Assembly (NCBI GenBank): GCA_025558095.1
Contig: JAIVFI010000027.1
Location: 496,001-560,000 of the forward strand
DNA length: 64,000 nucleotides
Reading direction: 5' to 3'
DNA from: Hyaloraphidium curvatum
Lineage: Eukaryota > Monoblepharomycota > Hyaloraphidiomycetes > Hyaloraphidiales > Hyaloraphidiaceae
The notes below the pieces were generated by a model that worked only from the letters and a program-made list of their open reading frames with translations, searched no databases and had not been told where the DNA came from. Shown here piece after piece: positions 9,084 to 19,740 of the stretch (positions within the stretch are counted from its first letter, which is position 1; every line of letters begins with the position of its first letter). The translations under genes were made by a program, and so were the position numbers.

Positions 9084-12000
9084 ATGACGCCGCTCGACGA
9101 GGCCGCCGACGCGCCGCCGGGCGTCGGCGACGACGGGGCGCCGGCGGTGTCGTGCGCGCCGTGCCGTGGGTGCCGTGTCCCCCGCGCCGCAACCCCCCTC
9201 ACCGCGCACCGTGCGGATTCGCAGGCCAGCGCAAGGCGCGCTGTCTCGGCAACGGCGCCGACCCGTGCCCGCCGTGCGTGCGCCGCGGCGCGCCCGGCGA
9301 GTGCTCGTACCCCAAGGCGGCGGCCAAGGCGCGCCGCAACTCGCAGGGCGCGGGAGACGCCGCGTTCGACCCGGCGACAAAGACGTACCGCTGCGAAGGC
9401 TGCAATGTGGGCTCATTTTTGGAGGCGCCGGCCGAGGCCCAACGTGGTGCGGAGGTGCTGATGTGGCCTCCTCCTCCGCTCCCCAATCCCTGGGCAACCC
9501 CATCCTGCCCGCCGTTCCGCCCCCAAAATAAATCGGTGCAACAGAAATCGTTCGGCAGGATCTACGAGCTCCGCAGGCGTGGGTATTTTGGCGATCGGCC
9601 GGTTCCGGCTTTCGGTCGACTAGTCGGCCCGAGCACCGCCGGCCGATGGATCGAGCACCGGACTCACTACCAACCCGCCGTGCAGACGAGAAATCGCACG
9701 ACAAGTCAAACCAGCATGCCTGTGAATTCTGCGGGAGCCTGTTCAGGTCGGACCGCCCGGCTGCCGTCCCGCGTCCGTGCTGATCCCCGCCTCGCCACCA
9801 AACAGCCGCTCCGATGCCCTCAAGCGCCACCAAAAGGGCGCCGGTCCCGACGGCGCGTGCCGCACCGCCCGCCCGCGGCGCCGCAGCTCGCAGTCGGCGT
9901 CGCCGACCGCCGACTCGGGTGTCTCCTTCTCGGCCGCCGGCAGTGCGGAATCCGCGCCCCTCTTTACGCCGCAGGAGGCGTTCATGCCCATCGATGCGCC
10001 CGCCGGGGGTTTCGTCGCTGCGGCCAACGGCCACGCGAACGGACACGCGAACGGCCATTCCAACGGCCATTCGAATGGGTACCCGGTTCCGGATGAGGCC
10101 GATGAGGACGAGGACGAGGACATGGGCTACGAGGAAGAGGACGAGGATGAGGACGAGGAGATGGACGGCGCCTTTGCCGGCTCCGCGCTCGCGTCCTACT
10201 TCACCGTCAAGCCCCTTGCCCCGCCCGGCCCCTCGGGCCCCGGGTCGCCGTTCGGCCAGCAGGCGCGCTGGGCGCACCCGACCCCCATGATTGCCCCCGC
10301 GGAGCCGAGCTACCCGATGCCGCTGCCAGCGCGTCGGCCCTCGAACGACGCTCGGGCGCCGATCGCCGAGCGTAGGGCATCGATGGCAGACATGCCGTAC
10401 CCCATGGACGACTACCCCGTGCCGGCCCCCCGCCGCATGTCGGCCCCCGACGCCGTGCGCCGCTCGCCCCCCACCGCAACCATCCCCATGGCTCCCTACC
10501 CCGCGGCGAACCAGCCCGTCCAGCCGGTGCGCCTGGACCGGCTGTACCCCTCGGTCCCGCCGCAGCTGCTCCCCGCCGTGCCCGTCGCGGACTCGCTGAT
10601 CGACCTGCACGGAACCTACTTCCACTCCAACATCCACATCGGCACGCACCTCCCCACCCTCAAGCATCGCATGCGCCGCGGCACCGCCGATCCAACCCTG
10701 CTCCTGGTCGTGATGTGGTCCGGACTGGTGATGGCCCGCGGCCCGCCGCCTATCGACGCCGCTATGCTCGAGGCCGAATGCCTCCGCCGGATGAAAGCCG
10801 ACGCCGCCGCGCTGCTCTCGTCGCGCGACTCGGACCCCCCGCGCGCGGTGCGCCTCCTCCAGGCCCTCCAGATCGCCCGCACCATCCTGATCGGCAAGGG
10901 CATCCCCGTCGACACCGAGGTACACTCGCTCGTGTACCGCCTCCAGCCGCTGGCCCGCTTCGGCGAGCTCCCCGAGGACCTCGGCCCGCGCGACCCTCGT
11001 GATCTCGCGGGCTGGCTGGAATCCGAGTCGCGCGCGCGGACCAACGTCACCATGCTCCTCTCGGACGCCGGCCTGTCGGACGTGCTCAAAAGCTACCCGC
11101 GCTTCCTCCCCGACCACCGCACGCTCCCCGCGCGGCTCCCCCCCAACGGGCCGCCGTTCTGCTCGCCGTACCCCAACCCCGGCGGCAGCGTGCGCACCTT
11201 CCCCTGGCTCGACATGGCCGCGCCCTGCCCCGACACCCTGTTCGACTCGCTCCCGCCCGCCCCCGAGACCCGCGCTGAGAGGGAGGCCTGGCTGGCGGGG
11301 GACTGCGAGTTGCTCGGGCAGGGCAACGAGCACACGATCCGCGACCTGTGCTCGTGGGTCGATCTGCCCGCCGGCCACCCGCGCCGCCTTGCTTTGGTGC
11401 GCCACGTGGCCGGCGGCATCCTCGAGAACGGGCTGGGCGTGCTGTTCGCCGTCAACTTCGACTTTTGGGCGCGCACGGTGCACTGCCAGGAGCTCTTTGC
11501 GGCCAGGGGCTACAGCGCATACGAGGAGCCGCTCGGCGACGGGGATGGGGAGAGGCTGTGCCGCGAGACGAGGAGGAGGCTGGTCGAGGGGCTGAGGGAG
11601 TTCTTCGAGAATTTGCCTGAGGAGGTGCGGGAGCTGGATGCCGCGGCGGACGGCAAGGGGCTCAAGGAGCTGGCTGGGAAGTGGTGGGGTTGGGAGCGGA
11701 GGCACAGGCTGTGAGTATCGCTGGGGGCCGGAACGTTTCGGTGTTGCGGGAACTCATCCGTGTCGTCGCATCCAGCACGCAGGTGCTCATCTTCCTTCAC
11801 TCGTTCGCGCTCATGCTGCACTCGCCGCGAGAGTTCCTCCCCCACGTCGAGGCCCCCGACTCGCCGTGGTTCGCCTCCCCCGCTTTCGTCCGCGCCGAGG
11901 GCGAGGCCATCGCCATCTCGCGCCTCGTGCGCTCGCTCATCTCGGCGCCCCCGGCCCCCGGCGCCGGTGTGGGCGCGGACGAGTACCGCCGCCGCGAGGC

Positions 12001-12334
12001 GCGCAGCCTGCCCCCCGCGTGGAGCATCGCCGTCCTGCGCTCCGCATGGACGCACTGCGCCACCATCCGCCGCCTGTGCAGCCTGCTGGACATGTCGGCG
12101 CCGTCGGCGGCCAACGCGGGCGCTCTGCAGACTGTCAGAGAGCTGGTCGAGGACGTGGAGGGGTGCCTGGACGGGCTCAAGGACTGCGGGGCGAGCTGGA
12201 AGCAGATGCACCAGGCGTACGACGTCATCACCCGCGTGGTGGGCAGGCTGCTTTCCGGGCCCGGGGGCTTGGGAGAGGGGTGGCTGCTTTCGGATGAGGA
12301 GCTGGGGGTGCTCAAGCAGGCGGGGTGCGTGTGA
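9084..12334 (+). CDS. Zn(II)2Cys6 transcription factor with added C2H2/C2HC-like finger
   Basis: Five exons (9084-9165, 9225-9406, 9715-9746, 9806-11710, 11776-12334) give 919 residues. The first splice rebuilds a perfect fungal zinc cluster, CAPCRQRKARC then CPPC and GEC (C-x2-C-x6-C spacing). Exons 3-4 join to CEFCGSLFSRSDALKRHQKG, a C2H2- or C2HC-type finger start. Then come NGHANGH repeats, an acidic run near residue 200 and a long helical region typical of fungal regulatory domains (SLIDLHGTYFHSNIH onward). The protein should be a nuclear DNA-binding regulator; target unknown. The 308-nt second intron is long for this genome and its donor is the least certain point. A long antisense frame (8919-11705) is a GC artefact. 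Confidence 0.75.
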
Positions 12335-12695
12335 CGGGCGGGGGCCGGCCCGTTGTACAGGTTGGATGTCGGCGCAGTGCCGTTTTTTGCGGGTGCGCGG
12401 GTGTTTCTTTTCCATTCTTCTTGGCCACGATGTAAGGAACTGTATCGGTAGTGGGTAGGCGCTGAGTTTCACGTTACGAACGCGACAAAAAGAGGGCTTG
12501 TTCCAAAAGGAGGAAGGAACGCGTCGAACTCAACATCCGTCGTGCGCTTTGGCCCCGAGCGCAGTGTCGGTTGGCCGGACAGGGTGGCAAAGGGGCGGAA
12601 GCGGGAGCAAGCCGCCCGGCCGCAGCACCCACCCCAGTCCCCCGTTGCTCACTCGCGCGAATCGCGATCCGGAGGTGCTATCCGGCCCTCCCACG
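12335..12695. other. Intergenic region, nothing recognised
   Basis: About 360 bp between two co-directional genes, with no coding signal, repeat or recognisable regulatory motif. Confidence 0.4.
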
Positions 12696-13481
12696 ATGCG
12701 GCTCTTTGCCATCGTCGCGGCCCTTGCGCTCCTCGGCGTCGGCCCCGCGGCCGCGCGCGCGCCCTGCAACATGCCGACGACGGGCGTCACGGCGCAGAAC
12801 ATCGTGCCCGGAACCGCCAATGGAACCGTGGCTAGGCTCGAGGCCGCCGGAATTCGCCTCTTCAACTGCTCCAACGGCACCGCGCAGCCGCTCTCGGGCG
12901 GCCTCGTCACCGTCGAGGGTGGCGCGCTGAGCCCGTTGTACCCCGAGCTGCGGGCAAACTGGTCCGGGATCGGGATCTACCCCGGCGACGCGGCGGGCAA
13001 CGGCGTGTTCGTGCTGAATAGCACGGGGCCCGAGGGGGCGTTCAACCTGACGCTCAACTACTCGACCGTGGGATGCGCCGTTCCCTGCCACGGCCTCCTG
13101 GAGTTGACGTGCCTCGCATCCGCACCAGGTCGTCTTTGTCGACTCGCCTACGGGACAGCTCACCTGGGCTCGTTGGAATGTCTTCACGGTGCCCGCAGGT
13201 GTCGCCGACCGGTACGGGATGGATCTGGGCGTGCGCATCTCGACCGAGGGCGGCGCGGTGCCGTCAAACTGCAGCGGTGCCGTCAACGGTGGGCAGTCGA
13301 CGCGGATCAAGGGACCCAGCCGCTGTTCTAACCGCACACTGCGCTTGCAGGGGTCAAAGAGGTGCCCTACGAGGCCGTTTACGACTTCTACTCGTGCCCG
13401 AAAGGGTCGCCGGCCGGAAGGCTCGTCCCTGGGATGGTGGTCGCGGCGATGGCTCTGCTCGTGACCATCTCCCTCTTGTGA
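12696..13481 (+). CDS. Secreted, probably GPI-anchored protein of unknown function
   Basis: Three exons (12696-13067, 13129-13288, 13351-13481) give 220 residues. An N-terminal signal peptide (LFAIVAALALLGVGPAAA) is followed by several Asn-x-Ser/Thr sequons and a few cysteines. The C-terminus is small residues then a hydrophobic tail (VVAAMALLVTISLL) with no charged end, the pattern of a GPI attachment signal. It is therefore likely a cell-surface or wall glycoprotein. No domain family recognised. Splice phases agree, and both introns are about 60 nt with GTGGG donors. Confidence 0.72.
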
Positions 13482-13573
13482 GGCACAACAATTGAAGCTG
13501 TTGGCACAGAACTTCTTCGTCCATTCCGCCATCTGCAGTCCCACCCAGGCCGTCGAGCCCTTTCCATCCTTCG

Positions 13574-14332
13574 TCAGGCTGCCAAAGCAGCCTTCGGCAG
13601 CTCCCCCTCCCACCCCGACTTGACCACCACCGCCCCGCCCTCCCCGTCGCACGCAGCTGTGACCCATTTCCCCGGCACGAACTTGGCCAGCACCTCCTTC
13701 CCGAACGCCCCCTGCGAGCTGGCGACGAACGTAGCGCCCCCGGGAGGGAACACCTCCATGAGCATCGTCGACCAGGGGTTGCCCCCGTTGACGCTGATCC
13801 CCGTCGTCCGGAACGAGAGCACCCTGGCGGGGGCCTGCACCCCCGAAGCGCGGACCTGCTTGTTCCGGGCTTCGATGGTCCTCAGAGCGGCGGCGGCGGC
13901 CTCCTTGTCGTCCGCGAACATTTCGCGCGTCGCCTCGCCGCCGGCGAAGCCGCCAAAGTTCCCGCCGAGGGAGCCGCCCGGGGAGGTGAAGCTCCGCACG
14001 GCGACTTTGGTCCTGGTTTCGGGGTCGTACGCGACCTCGCACCCCGCCCCGGGCGTGACGTAGGCTACCTGGAGCCGGCTAACGACGCACTTGGTCACCG
14101 CCTCGAACGGCGGCGTCCCGTCCGCCGGCGAGACGCGGAGCAGCAGTCCGAGCATCGGGTCCTCGTTCACCGTCGTGCCCGTGTCCCAAACTCTGAGGAC
14201 GGCGGCGGTGCCGGGCAGCCCGCTGGCGAGCAGCTTCGCGTCGGAGCGGAGGAGCACGTGCGCGGCGTCGGCGAGCATGGAGGCGAGCCCGGGCTTCGAG
14301 GACTTCGAGGACTTGGAGATGCCGTTGCCCAT
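13574..14332 (-). CDS. Duplicated-domain protein with N-terminal MG(N)xxxS motif
   Basis: Single exon, 252 residues from the ATG at 14332; the frame is open further upstream. The start MGNGISKSSKSS fits an N-myristoylation signal. Two copies of a beta-rich module can be seen: TAAVLRVWDTGTTVNEDPML with later PGAGCEVAYDPETRTKVAV, and PARVLSFRTTGISVNGGNPW with later PGKWVTAACDGEGGAVVVK. Modules with the ARVL...TG..VN.NP pattern occur in bacterial membrane-associated proteins of unknown function; that link is from memory of the pattern and unverified. A glycine-rich linker lies between the copies. Function unknown. Confidence 0.65.
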   Translation of the reverse strand: MGNGISKSSKSSKPGLASMLADAAHVLLRSDAKLLASGLPGTAAVLRVWDTGTTVNEDPMLGLLLRVSPADGTPPFEAVTKCVVSRLQVAYVTPGAGCEVAYDPETRTKVAVRSFTSPGGSLGGNFGGFAGGEATREMFADDKEAAAAALRTIEARNKQVRASGVQAPARVLSFRTTGISVNGGNPWSTMLMEVFPPGGATFVASSQGAFGKEVLAKFVPGKWVTAACDGEGGAVVVKSGWEGELPKAALAA

Positions 14333-14808
14333 TTGTCGGCGTGGAAGTTCGTTTTCGACGGGGCAGGGAACGGGCCGCGAGAACAGCTTTGAAGCAGTGG
14401 GGCGGGAGATCCTCATGCGAGACCCGCTGCACAGCGCGGGCCGGCCCGACCGGGCGGCCCACATTCCGCTTCTGAATATCCGCCGCCCAGTCTTTCTTGG
14501 CATGGCATGACCGTTGGGGTTTGAGAAACAGGGAACCTCACGGCGCCATGTGGGACGCCGCGTCCTCGATGATCGAGTCAGCTTAGGGTCCGTGGGGGAG
14601 CGGGGGACCTCGCTGACTGCGACCTTTTGCCCTCTGCGGCTGGTTTGAAACCACGCGGTCTCTTCTCGCTAATCCACCATCCACCGCGTCCGCCTGCTCT
14701 CGATGCCCGCATCAGGTTTTCCCGGCGGGGATTCGGTCGTCTCCAAAAGGTCAGCTCACCAGCCGAGGTGGCGCTTCACTTTCCCCTTGAACGACTCAGG
14801 CGCCAACC
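14333..14808. promoter_or_regulatory. Divergent promoter region
   Basis: About 475 bp between the divergent starts at 14332 and 14809. No coding signal; no specific element recognised. Confidence 0.35.
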
Positions 14809-15711
14809 ATGCCCCGCGCGCTCCCCATCGCGGCGCTCTGCGCGCTGCTGATCGTGCTCGTGGCAATGCTCTCTGCGGCCGACGCGGCGGCGGTCCGCGC
14901 GCTCGTCCCGCGCGACCCCGACCCCGCCTCGACCACGGGCGCCGCCGCGGCCCCCACGACGACAAAGAGGCGGCTGACGACGCGGCGGAAGACCACGTCG
15001 AAGCGCAGGACGACTTCGAAGCGCAAGACGACGACCAAGAAGGGCGTCGCGTTCCCCACGCGCCCCGCGACCGCGGAAAAGAGGGCAATCGCCGTCGCCG
15101 TCGTCAACGAACGGAAGTGGGACTCCGCGCCTTTTCGGCACCCTGATGGTCGCTAAACACTCCGCTTCCGCCCCAGCTACTGCATGATGTTCCCGGACGA
15201 CCCCTCGAAAGGCATCGGCGAGCAGGAGATGACCTCACACACCATGTGCACCTCCGCCCTGGCCCTGTACTTCGGGCGCCCCATCATCCCCGCCGGCTTC
15301 ATCATCTCGCTGCACTTTGCCCAGGGCCCCGGGTACATCCAGCTGACGGGCCTGTTCAACCTCAACACGAGGATCAACGGCAAGATCCTCAACACCGAGG
15401 ACGGGGGCGGGCAGTACGACAGCCACGGGGTGCCGGACGAGAAGTACCCGAACAGCCTGGGCAGCCCGCACGGCAGCTTCTGCGCGGGGTGGCAGCAGTA
15501 CGTGCACCTCTGGGAGGCGGACAGGAACCCCAGGCCCGGGGTGGGGCGGATCTGCATCAGGTGGGCCGCACAGCAGGGGCGGGGGCCGCGGGAGCTGATC
15601 TTTCCCGTGCCCTGCAGGTGCTGCAGCGGCGCGAACGCCGCCGCGCTTTGCAACTGGCACCTGTCTGGGAACGGGTGCCTGGCCGTCATCCCGGGCGACT
15701 ACTCCGGGTGA
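14809..15711 (+). CDS. Secreted protein, fungal family of unknown function
   Basis: Two exons (14809-15116 and 15177-15711) give 280 residues. A signal peptide (LPIAALCALLIVLVAML) precedes a Thr/Lys/Arg-rich linker with TTSKRKTTTKK-type repeats. The splice gives NYCMMFP, the start of a domain with GEQEMTSHTMCTSALALYFG and LPxGFI/SxHF-like PAGFIISLHFAQGPGYIQLTG, a pattern seen in secreted fungal proteins with a FCLFLPP-like N-terminal motif. Seven or more cysteines are likely disulphide bonded. Probably extracellular or wall associated; no enzyme motif seen. Confidence 0.7.
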
Positions 15712-15898
15712 AGACCAGTCGGTGAACGCAGAGGCGCGGGTCGAGATCATCGAGTAATCTTTGGCTCTACATGTACTCTTCGTCTTCATGTGGGCCCCGG
15801 CCGTGCTTCGTGCCAGTCCGTTCGAGCATCCGCGTGTCGTCGACACGGTAAGAGCCTCTCAAACGACTCCGACGCGCTTTCTCCACGATCTGCCGCCG

Positions 15899-17065
15899 AT
15901 GGCTGCTTCAAACGACCACCCGACCGATGATACCGAACCTTTGGCCTGCGCGGACCCTGCGGACGACGCTCCTGCGCTCCCAAACGAGCTGTTGTCGATG
16001 GTCACCGAGGTCCTTGGCCGACGCGGGTGGAAGGCCACGCTGCTGGAGTTCATGCTGGCCTGCAAGACCATGTTCGTCATCGGACTCCCTGCGCTCGTTC
16101 GGAACCTCGTGCTGGGACCGGGCAACGAACGCGGCCCCGAGAAGCTTGCGCTCCTGGCACGCTTTTGTGACCTTGGCCGGGGGGCAGCTCCCTGCTTCGT
16201 GAGGAGACTCAAGCTCCTGCCAGGCATCACGTTGTCAACGGAGAGGCTCGAGATCCTGGAGAAGGTGCTCGCCGGGGTGGAAGTGCTGGACTGGAAATGC
16301 CGCACTTCGATCTTGACCGCGCGGATCTGGAAGCTCCTCCGAAATGCCCCAAACCTGAGGTGGCTCCGGCTCTCCTTGTTGGCAGATGCTGCGCGTGGGC
16401 TCGACGACGCTCCAGACTTCCCGCCGTCCGTGCGCGATTTTACCCTCTCCTTGAACATCCCGGACTTCGAGTTTCGGCGGCTGCGCGACATGGGCCCTCT
16501 CAGAGAAATGCTCGCAGAGAATGCCGTGAACCTCGAGAGGTTCCACTGTGAAAGCATTTGGCTCCTCAGTTCCAGACCTACCTGGATCGGGGACGCGGGC
16601 ATCCGGAAGAAGCTCTTCAGCGTGGCCACCGATCAGATGAGCCAAGTCAAGCCGCTCCTTGGTCTCGACGTGCCAGGGCTGCGTATTCCAAGACTTGTAC
16701 TGCACCGCGCGGACGCGCCCCTCGATTGGGAGACCCTGCTTCACCTGGGAGTACAGCGCCTGGAGGTCAACGAGAGCGACATTTCCATGGCCACGGCCAT
16801 CCTTCGATCTTGGGTGGGCGCCTCCGCGCTGAAGCATTTCGTACTCCGCGGATACCGCTTTCCGACGAGCTGGGGCGCCCCGACGGGCTGGCAGGAGGAA
16901 GTCATCCGGACCAAGCTTCGAGAGATCGCGCTCGAGCGTCTGGTGATCCTTCCGGAGCAACCCGGGGACTTGGACGTCAACGTTTCGGAGGTCGCATTCT
17001 GGAGATCCGTGGGGGCCATCTGGTTGATCGGCGAGGACCTGGATGTTTGCACGACGGAGGTCTAG
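15899..17065 (+). CDS. F-box-like protein, group A copy 2
   Basis: Single exon, 388 residues. ALPNELLSMVTEVLGRRG at about residue 28 is the F-box-like helix, followed by LLEFMLACKTMFVIGLPALV and irregular leucine-rich repeats to the C-terminus. It parallels the gene at 875-2098 along its whole length, and its N-terminus matches the fragment at 20.6-20.7 kb. The frame is open upstream but the first ATG in it is 15899. Presumed SCF adaptor by motif only. It converges on the MYND gene with a 70-bp gap. Confidence 0.78.
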   Translation: MAASNDHPTDDTEPLACADPADDAPALPNELLSMVTEVLGRRGWKATLLEFMLACKTMFVIGLPALVRNLVLGPGNERGPEKLALLARFCDLGRGAAPCFVRRLKLLPGITLSTERLEILEKVLAGVEVLDWKCRTSILTARIWKLLRNAPNLRWLRLSLLADAARGLDDAPDFPPSVRDFTLSLNIPDFEFRRLRDMGPLREMLAENAVNLERFHCESIWLLSSRPTWIGDAGIRKKLFSVATDQMSQVKPLLGLDVPGLRIPRLVLHRADAPLDWETLLHLGVQRLEVNESDISMATAILRSWVGASALKHFVLRGYRFPTSWGAPTGWQEEVIRTKLREIALERLVILPEQPGDLDVNVSEVAFWRSVGAIWLIGEDLDVCTTEV

Positions 17066-17135
17066 TAGGTCGGTTTGGCTCACGATGGATCTTAGCAGTG
17101 ACATGAATGCATGTGAATGTTGGCTGTCGGTTCGC

Positions 17136-18067
17136 CTATCCCTGCTCCGTCGGCGGTGCCGCCGGCTTCTGGCCCGGCCTCGGCTGGCAGACCGGCTTGT
17201 GCGCGGTCCAGTGCTTCACCTGGCACTCTCTGGAGCAGTAGCTCACGGTTTTGCACCGCGAACACCTTTGCAGCGCACGATCCGTGCCGAGGACCAGCTT
17301 GCCGCACGCCTCGCAGCCGCGTCCGGGGAAGTGCGCGCCGTCGGCGGACCACTGCCTCGCCGACCGGTTCAGCGGCTTCAGCCGCGCCGTCACGAGGGAG
17401 CGGCAGGCCCGGCAGTGCGGGAACAGGTCGCCTTCCATGGTGTAAGGCTTGCCCCGGACTTCGAGCCGCCGGGTGCCGCTGTACCCGTCCGCGTCGAGGC
17501 CGCAGCCCAGGCAGCTCCGCGGCCGGGACGCGATGCAGTCCTGCTCGGCCGAGTCCAGCATTAGGGTCAGCACGTTGACGAGGCGCTCCGTGCGTTCGTC
17601 ATAGTAGGCCTCGGCAGAGACCTCGAAGTCCGGCACGGCGTACGCCTCGAAGTCGTCCGGCTCGCGCCCGTCGGGGCCTGGCATGGCGCCAAACACGCGG
17701 AACCGGCCGCGCACCGGGCACACGTCCTCGGGCGCCGGCTTGCTGAGCTCCCGCAGCGCGGCCTTGATGACCTCCCTGCACACATCGCGGCCGCACGTCG
17801 CCGCGGTCCACACGCGCGCGGCGCCCGATGTCAGCAGCGTCGGCGTCCTCAGGCGGTTCCGCTCGGTGGCCCGGCGGCACGAGTGGCACTTGCGGCGGGC
17901 CCGCGCCACATCGAGTCCTCGAGGAGGGCGATGGCCGCCTCGATGGGCTCCGCGCTCGCGGGCAGGAAGGCGGCGCCGGCGGGCACCGGGGCGGCGCGCT
18001 GGACCGCGATCGGGTCCGGGGAGGCGCCGTCGAGGATAGTGAGGACGATCTGTACGGGCTGCTCCAT
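17136..18067 (-). CDS. MYND-type zinc finger protein
   Basis: The C-terminus has a complete MYND finger: [31 protein letters not shown], then [10 protein letters not shown]. An upstream CHSCRRAT with CGRDVCREV may bind another zinc. MYND fingers mediate protein interaction. The preferred model has exon 1 18067-17987 ([14 protein letters not shown]...) spliced by a 98-nt intron to 17888-17136, giving 277 residues in phase. A second reading without the intron keeps exon 1 open to [15 protein letters not shown], which looks coding but needs a frameshift near 17905 to reach the finger frame. The 3' part is certain, the N-terminus is not. Confidence 0.65.
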
Positions 18068-18316
18068 GCTGAAGGCCTCCCAATATGCGGCCGCTGAGGA
18101 AGAGCTGGCCGAGTTGTAGAATTGTTTATTTTCGCTGCTGACCGGTTTCCGCTCAAGGGCTGCATCATGAGCTAGCGATGAGCAGAGAAGGATTTGAGAA
18201 CGATCTGTACAGTACAAGACATGAATTCATACGACAACCGAACATGCACTCGCGCAGGCCGATGCGCGGTCTATCACTCGACGACGACTCAACTCGTCCC
18301 ACTTCCGTCCCCCCTC

Positions 18317-19191
18317 TCAGAGCTTCGGGTTCTCCAGCACCCTCGGCAGCTCGTCCTCGTAAAACACAAACAGCCTCAGCTCGATGCTCTCCCTCGGCTT
18401 GTACCCACCCCCCTCCTTCCTCTTCTCGTCCGTGAACGCTGAATGCGGCGCGTACCGCAGCCTCCCCTCGTCAGAGTCGTACTGCTTGAACACGCACACC
18501 TCCTCGGGGGTCTGGTCGCGGAGGTAGTACCACCTGTGCTGCGGGTTCGGGCGGATGATGTAGTTGCCGCCCACGCGATCGGGGTAAACGATGTCGTAGG
18601 CGAGGAGGTCGGTGGCGGGGCAGGTGGTGGCGTCGATGACGCCGAGGGGGACGTCGACGACCTTGGGAACGTTGATCGGGCGCTGGAAATGGGGAGGTCA
18701 GGCGTCGAAGACACGGGAAGCGGCCCGGGCGTGCCCACCCAAACGTTGGCGATACCCCAGCGGCCCACGTGGTCGGCGTTGTTCCCAAAGAAGTCCTTGA
18801 GCCGCTTGGGAGCGCTAGAGTTCGTATAATCGAGATGGACGAACGCCACGGGATCCCTCGCGAAGGCACCGTCCCTCGCCGACGACCGCCGCAGCGTGTG
18901 GTCAAACACGACCGCCGCCTTGGCCCCCGTGGCGCGCAGCGCGACCTCGACGGCCTCGGGGTAGCACACCTTCCTGATCTCCTCCTCCGAGTCCCAGTCC
19001 TTCACCCTGCTGGCGTGGCGCAGGTACGTGAAGCCGTGCGACTCGAGGGACAGCGAGGCCAGGGCGGGGCGGGCGTCGTGCACGACCACGGGCTCGGCGA
19101 CGTACTCGAGGTTGGTCTTGCCGGTGGCCACGTCGTAGTAGATGCGGCCGTCGAGTTCCTTGCCGTAGTTGATGACGGCGTCGACCGACAT
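18317..19191 (-). CDS. CmcJ/NvfI (AsaB-like) family oxidoreductase
   Basis: Two exons (19191-18739, 18682-18317) give 272 residues. The splice rebuilds IANVWRPINVPKVVDVPLGV; C-terminal QHRWYYLRDQTPEEVCVFKQ, then HSAFTDEKRKEGGGYKPRES and IELRLFVFY are the signature of the fungal hydroxylase/desaturase family that includes AsaB and CmcJ-like proteins, often found in secondary metabolism but also alone. It probably acts on a small metabolite; the substrate is unknown. It is divergent from the GST at 19741 with a 549-bp intergenic region, which suggests possible co-expression. No biosynthetic backbone enzyme is nearby. Confidence 0.85.
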
Positions 19192-19740
19192 TTCGGGGTC
19201 AGGAGGGTGGTGCTGAGCGAGTGCTGCCAAAAGATGCGGTACCCGGGAGGCACCGAAGCCGACGAGTTCGAGGAACGGCGGCCCGGAGCGGGAGAGCGGG
19301 AGGGGCGCTGGCTTTTCCGCACGGAGCGGTAGTTGCCCGGTGGCGCGGCAGGGGGGCGGGCACTCGGCGAGCGCGGGGCCGGATGGTGCAGCGCTGTCCT
19401 CTGCCTCTGTAGCAGTTACGGCACCGGAAGGCGAATGCGGAAACCGGCCCTTTTCTTGTCGGTGGTGGCGGCGGCGGTTGCAGGCGGCGACCACGCACCG
19501 GGCGGAAATCGGTTCCCGCCGCTTCGATCGAATCGCCTGGGCCCTGTCTCCCACCCACCACGAGAAGCATCGCGGAAGCCCGTACTCCGAGCGCCCTCGC
19601 CTCGAAGGACACTCAATCGGCCCGCCGATCCCCCGTGCCGCCCGACTGCGAGGCCGCAGCCCCTGCCGCCCGCCCGGTGAACAAACCCCGGACCCTGGAC
19701 ACTCTCCCGCCCGGCGCCTTCCTCCACCCGCCCCCACGAA
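19192..19740. promoter_or_regulatory. Divergent promoter between oxidoreductase and GST
   Basis: About 550 bp with no coding signal. Contains a string of short CT-rich stretches just before the GST start. No specific element recognised. Confidence 0.4.

Noticed and set aside
8919-11705. 928-codon open frame on the minus strand.
   Set aside because: It is antisense to the zinc-cluster regulator, has no conserved motif and is Arg/Gly/Ala-rich as expected for a GC-rich shadow frame.
17889-17986. Open reading through the MYND gene's proposed intron as proof of a frameshift.
   Set aside because: A GT-AG intron in phase is the simpler explanation, although the alternative is stated with the gene.
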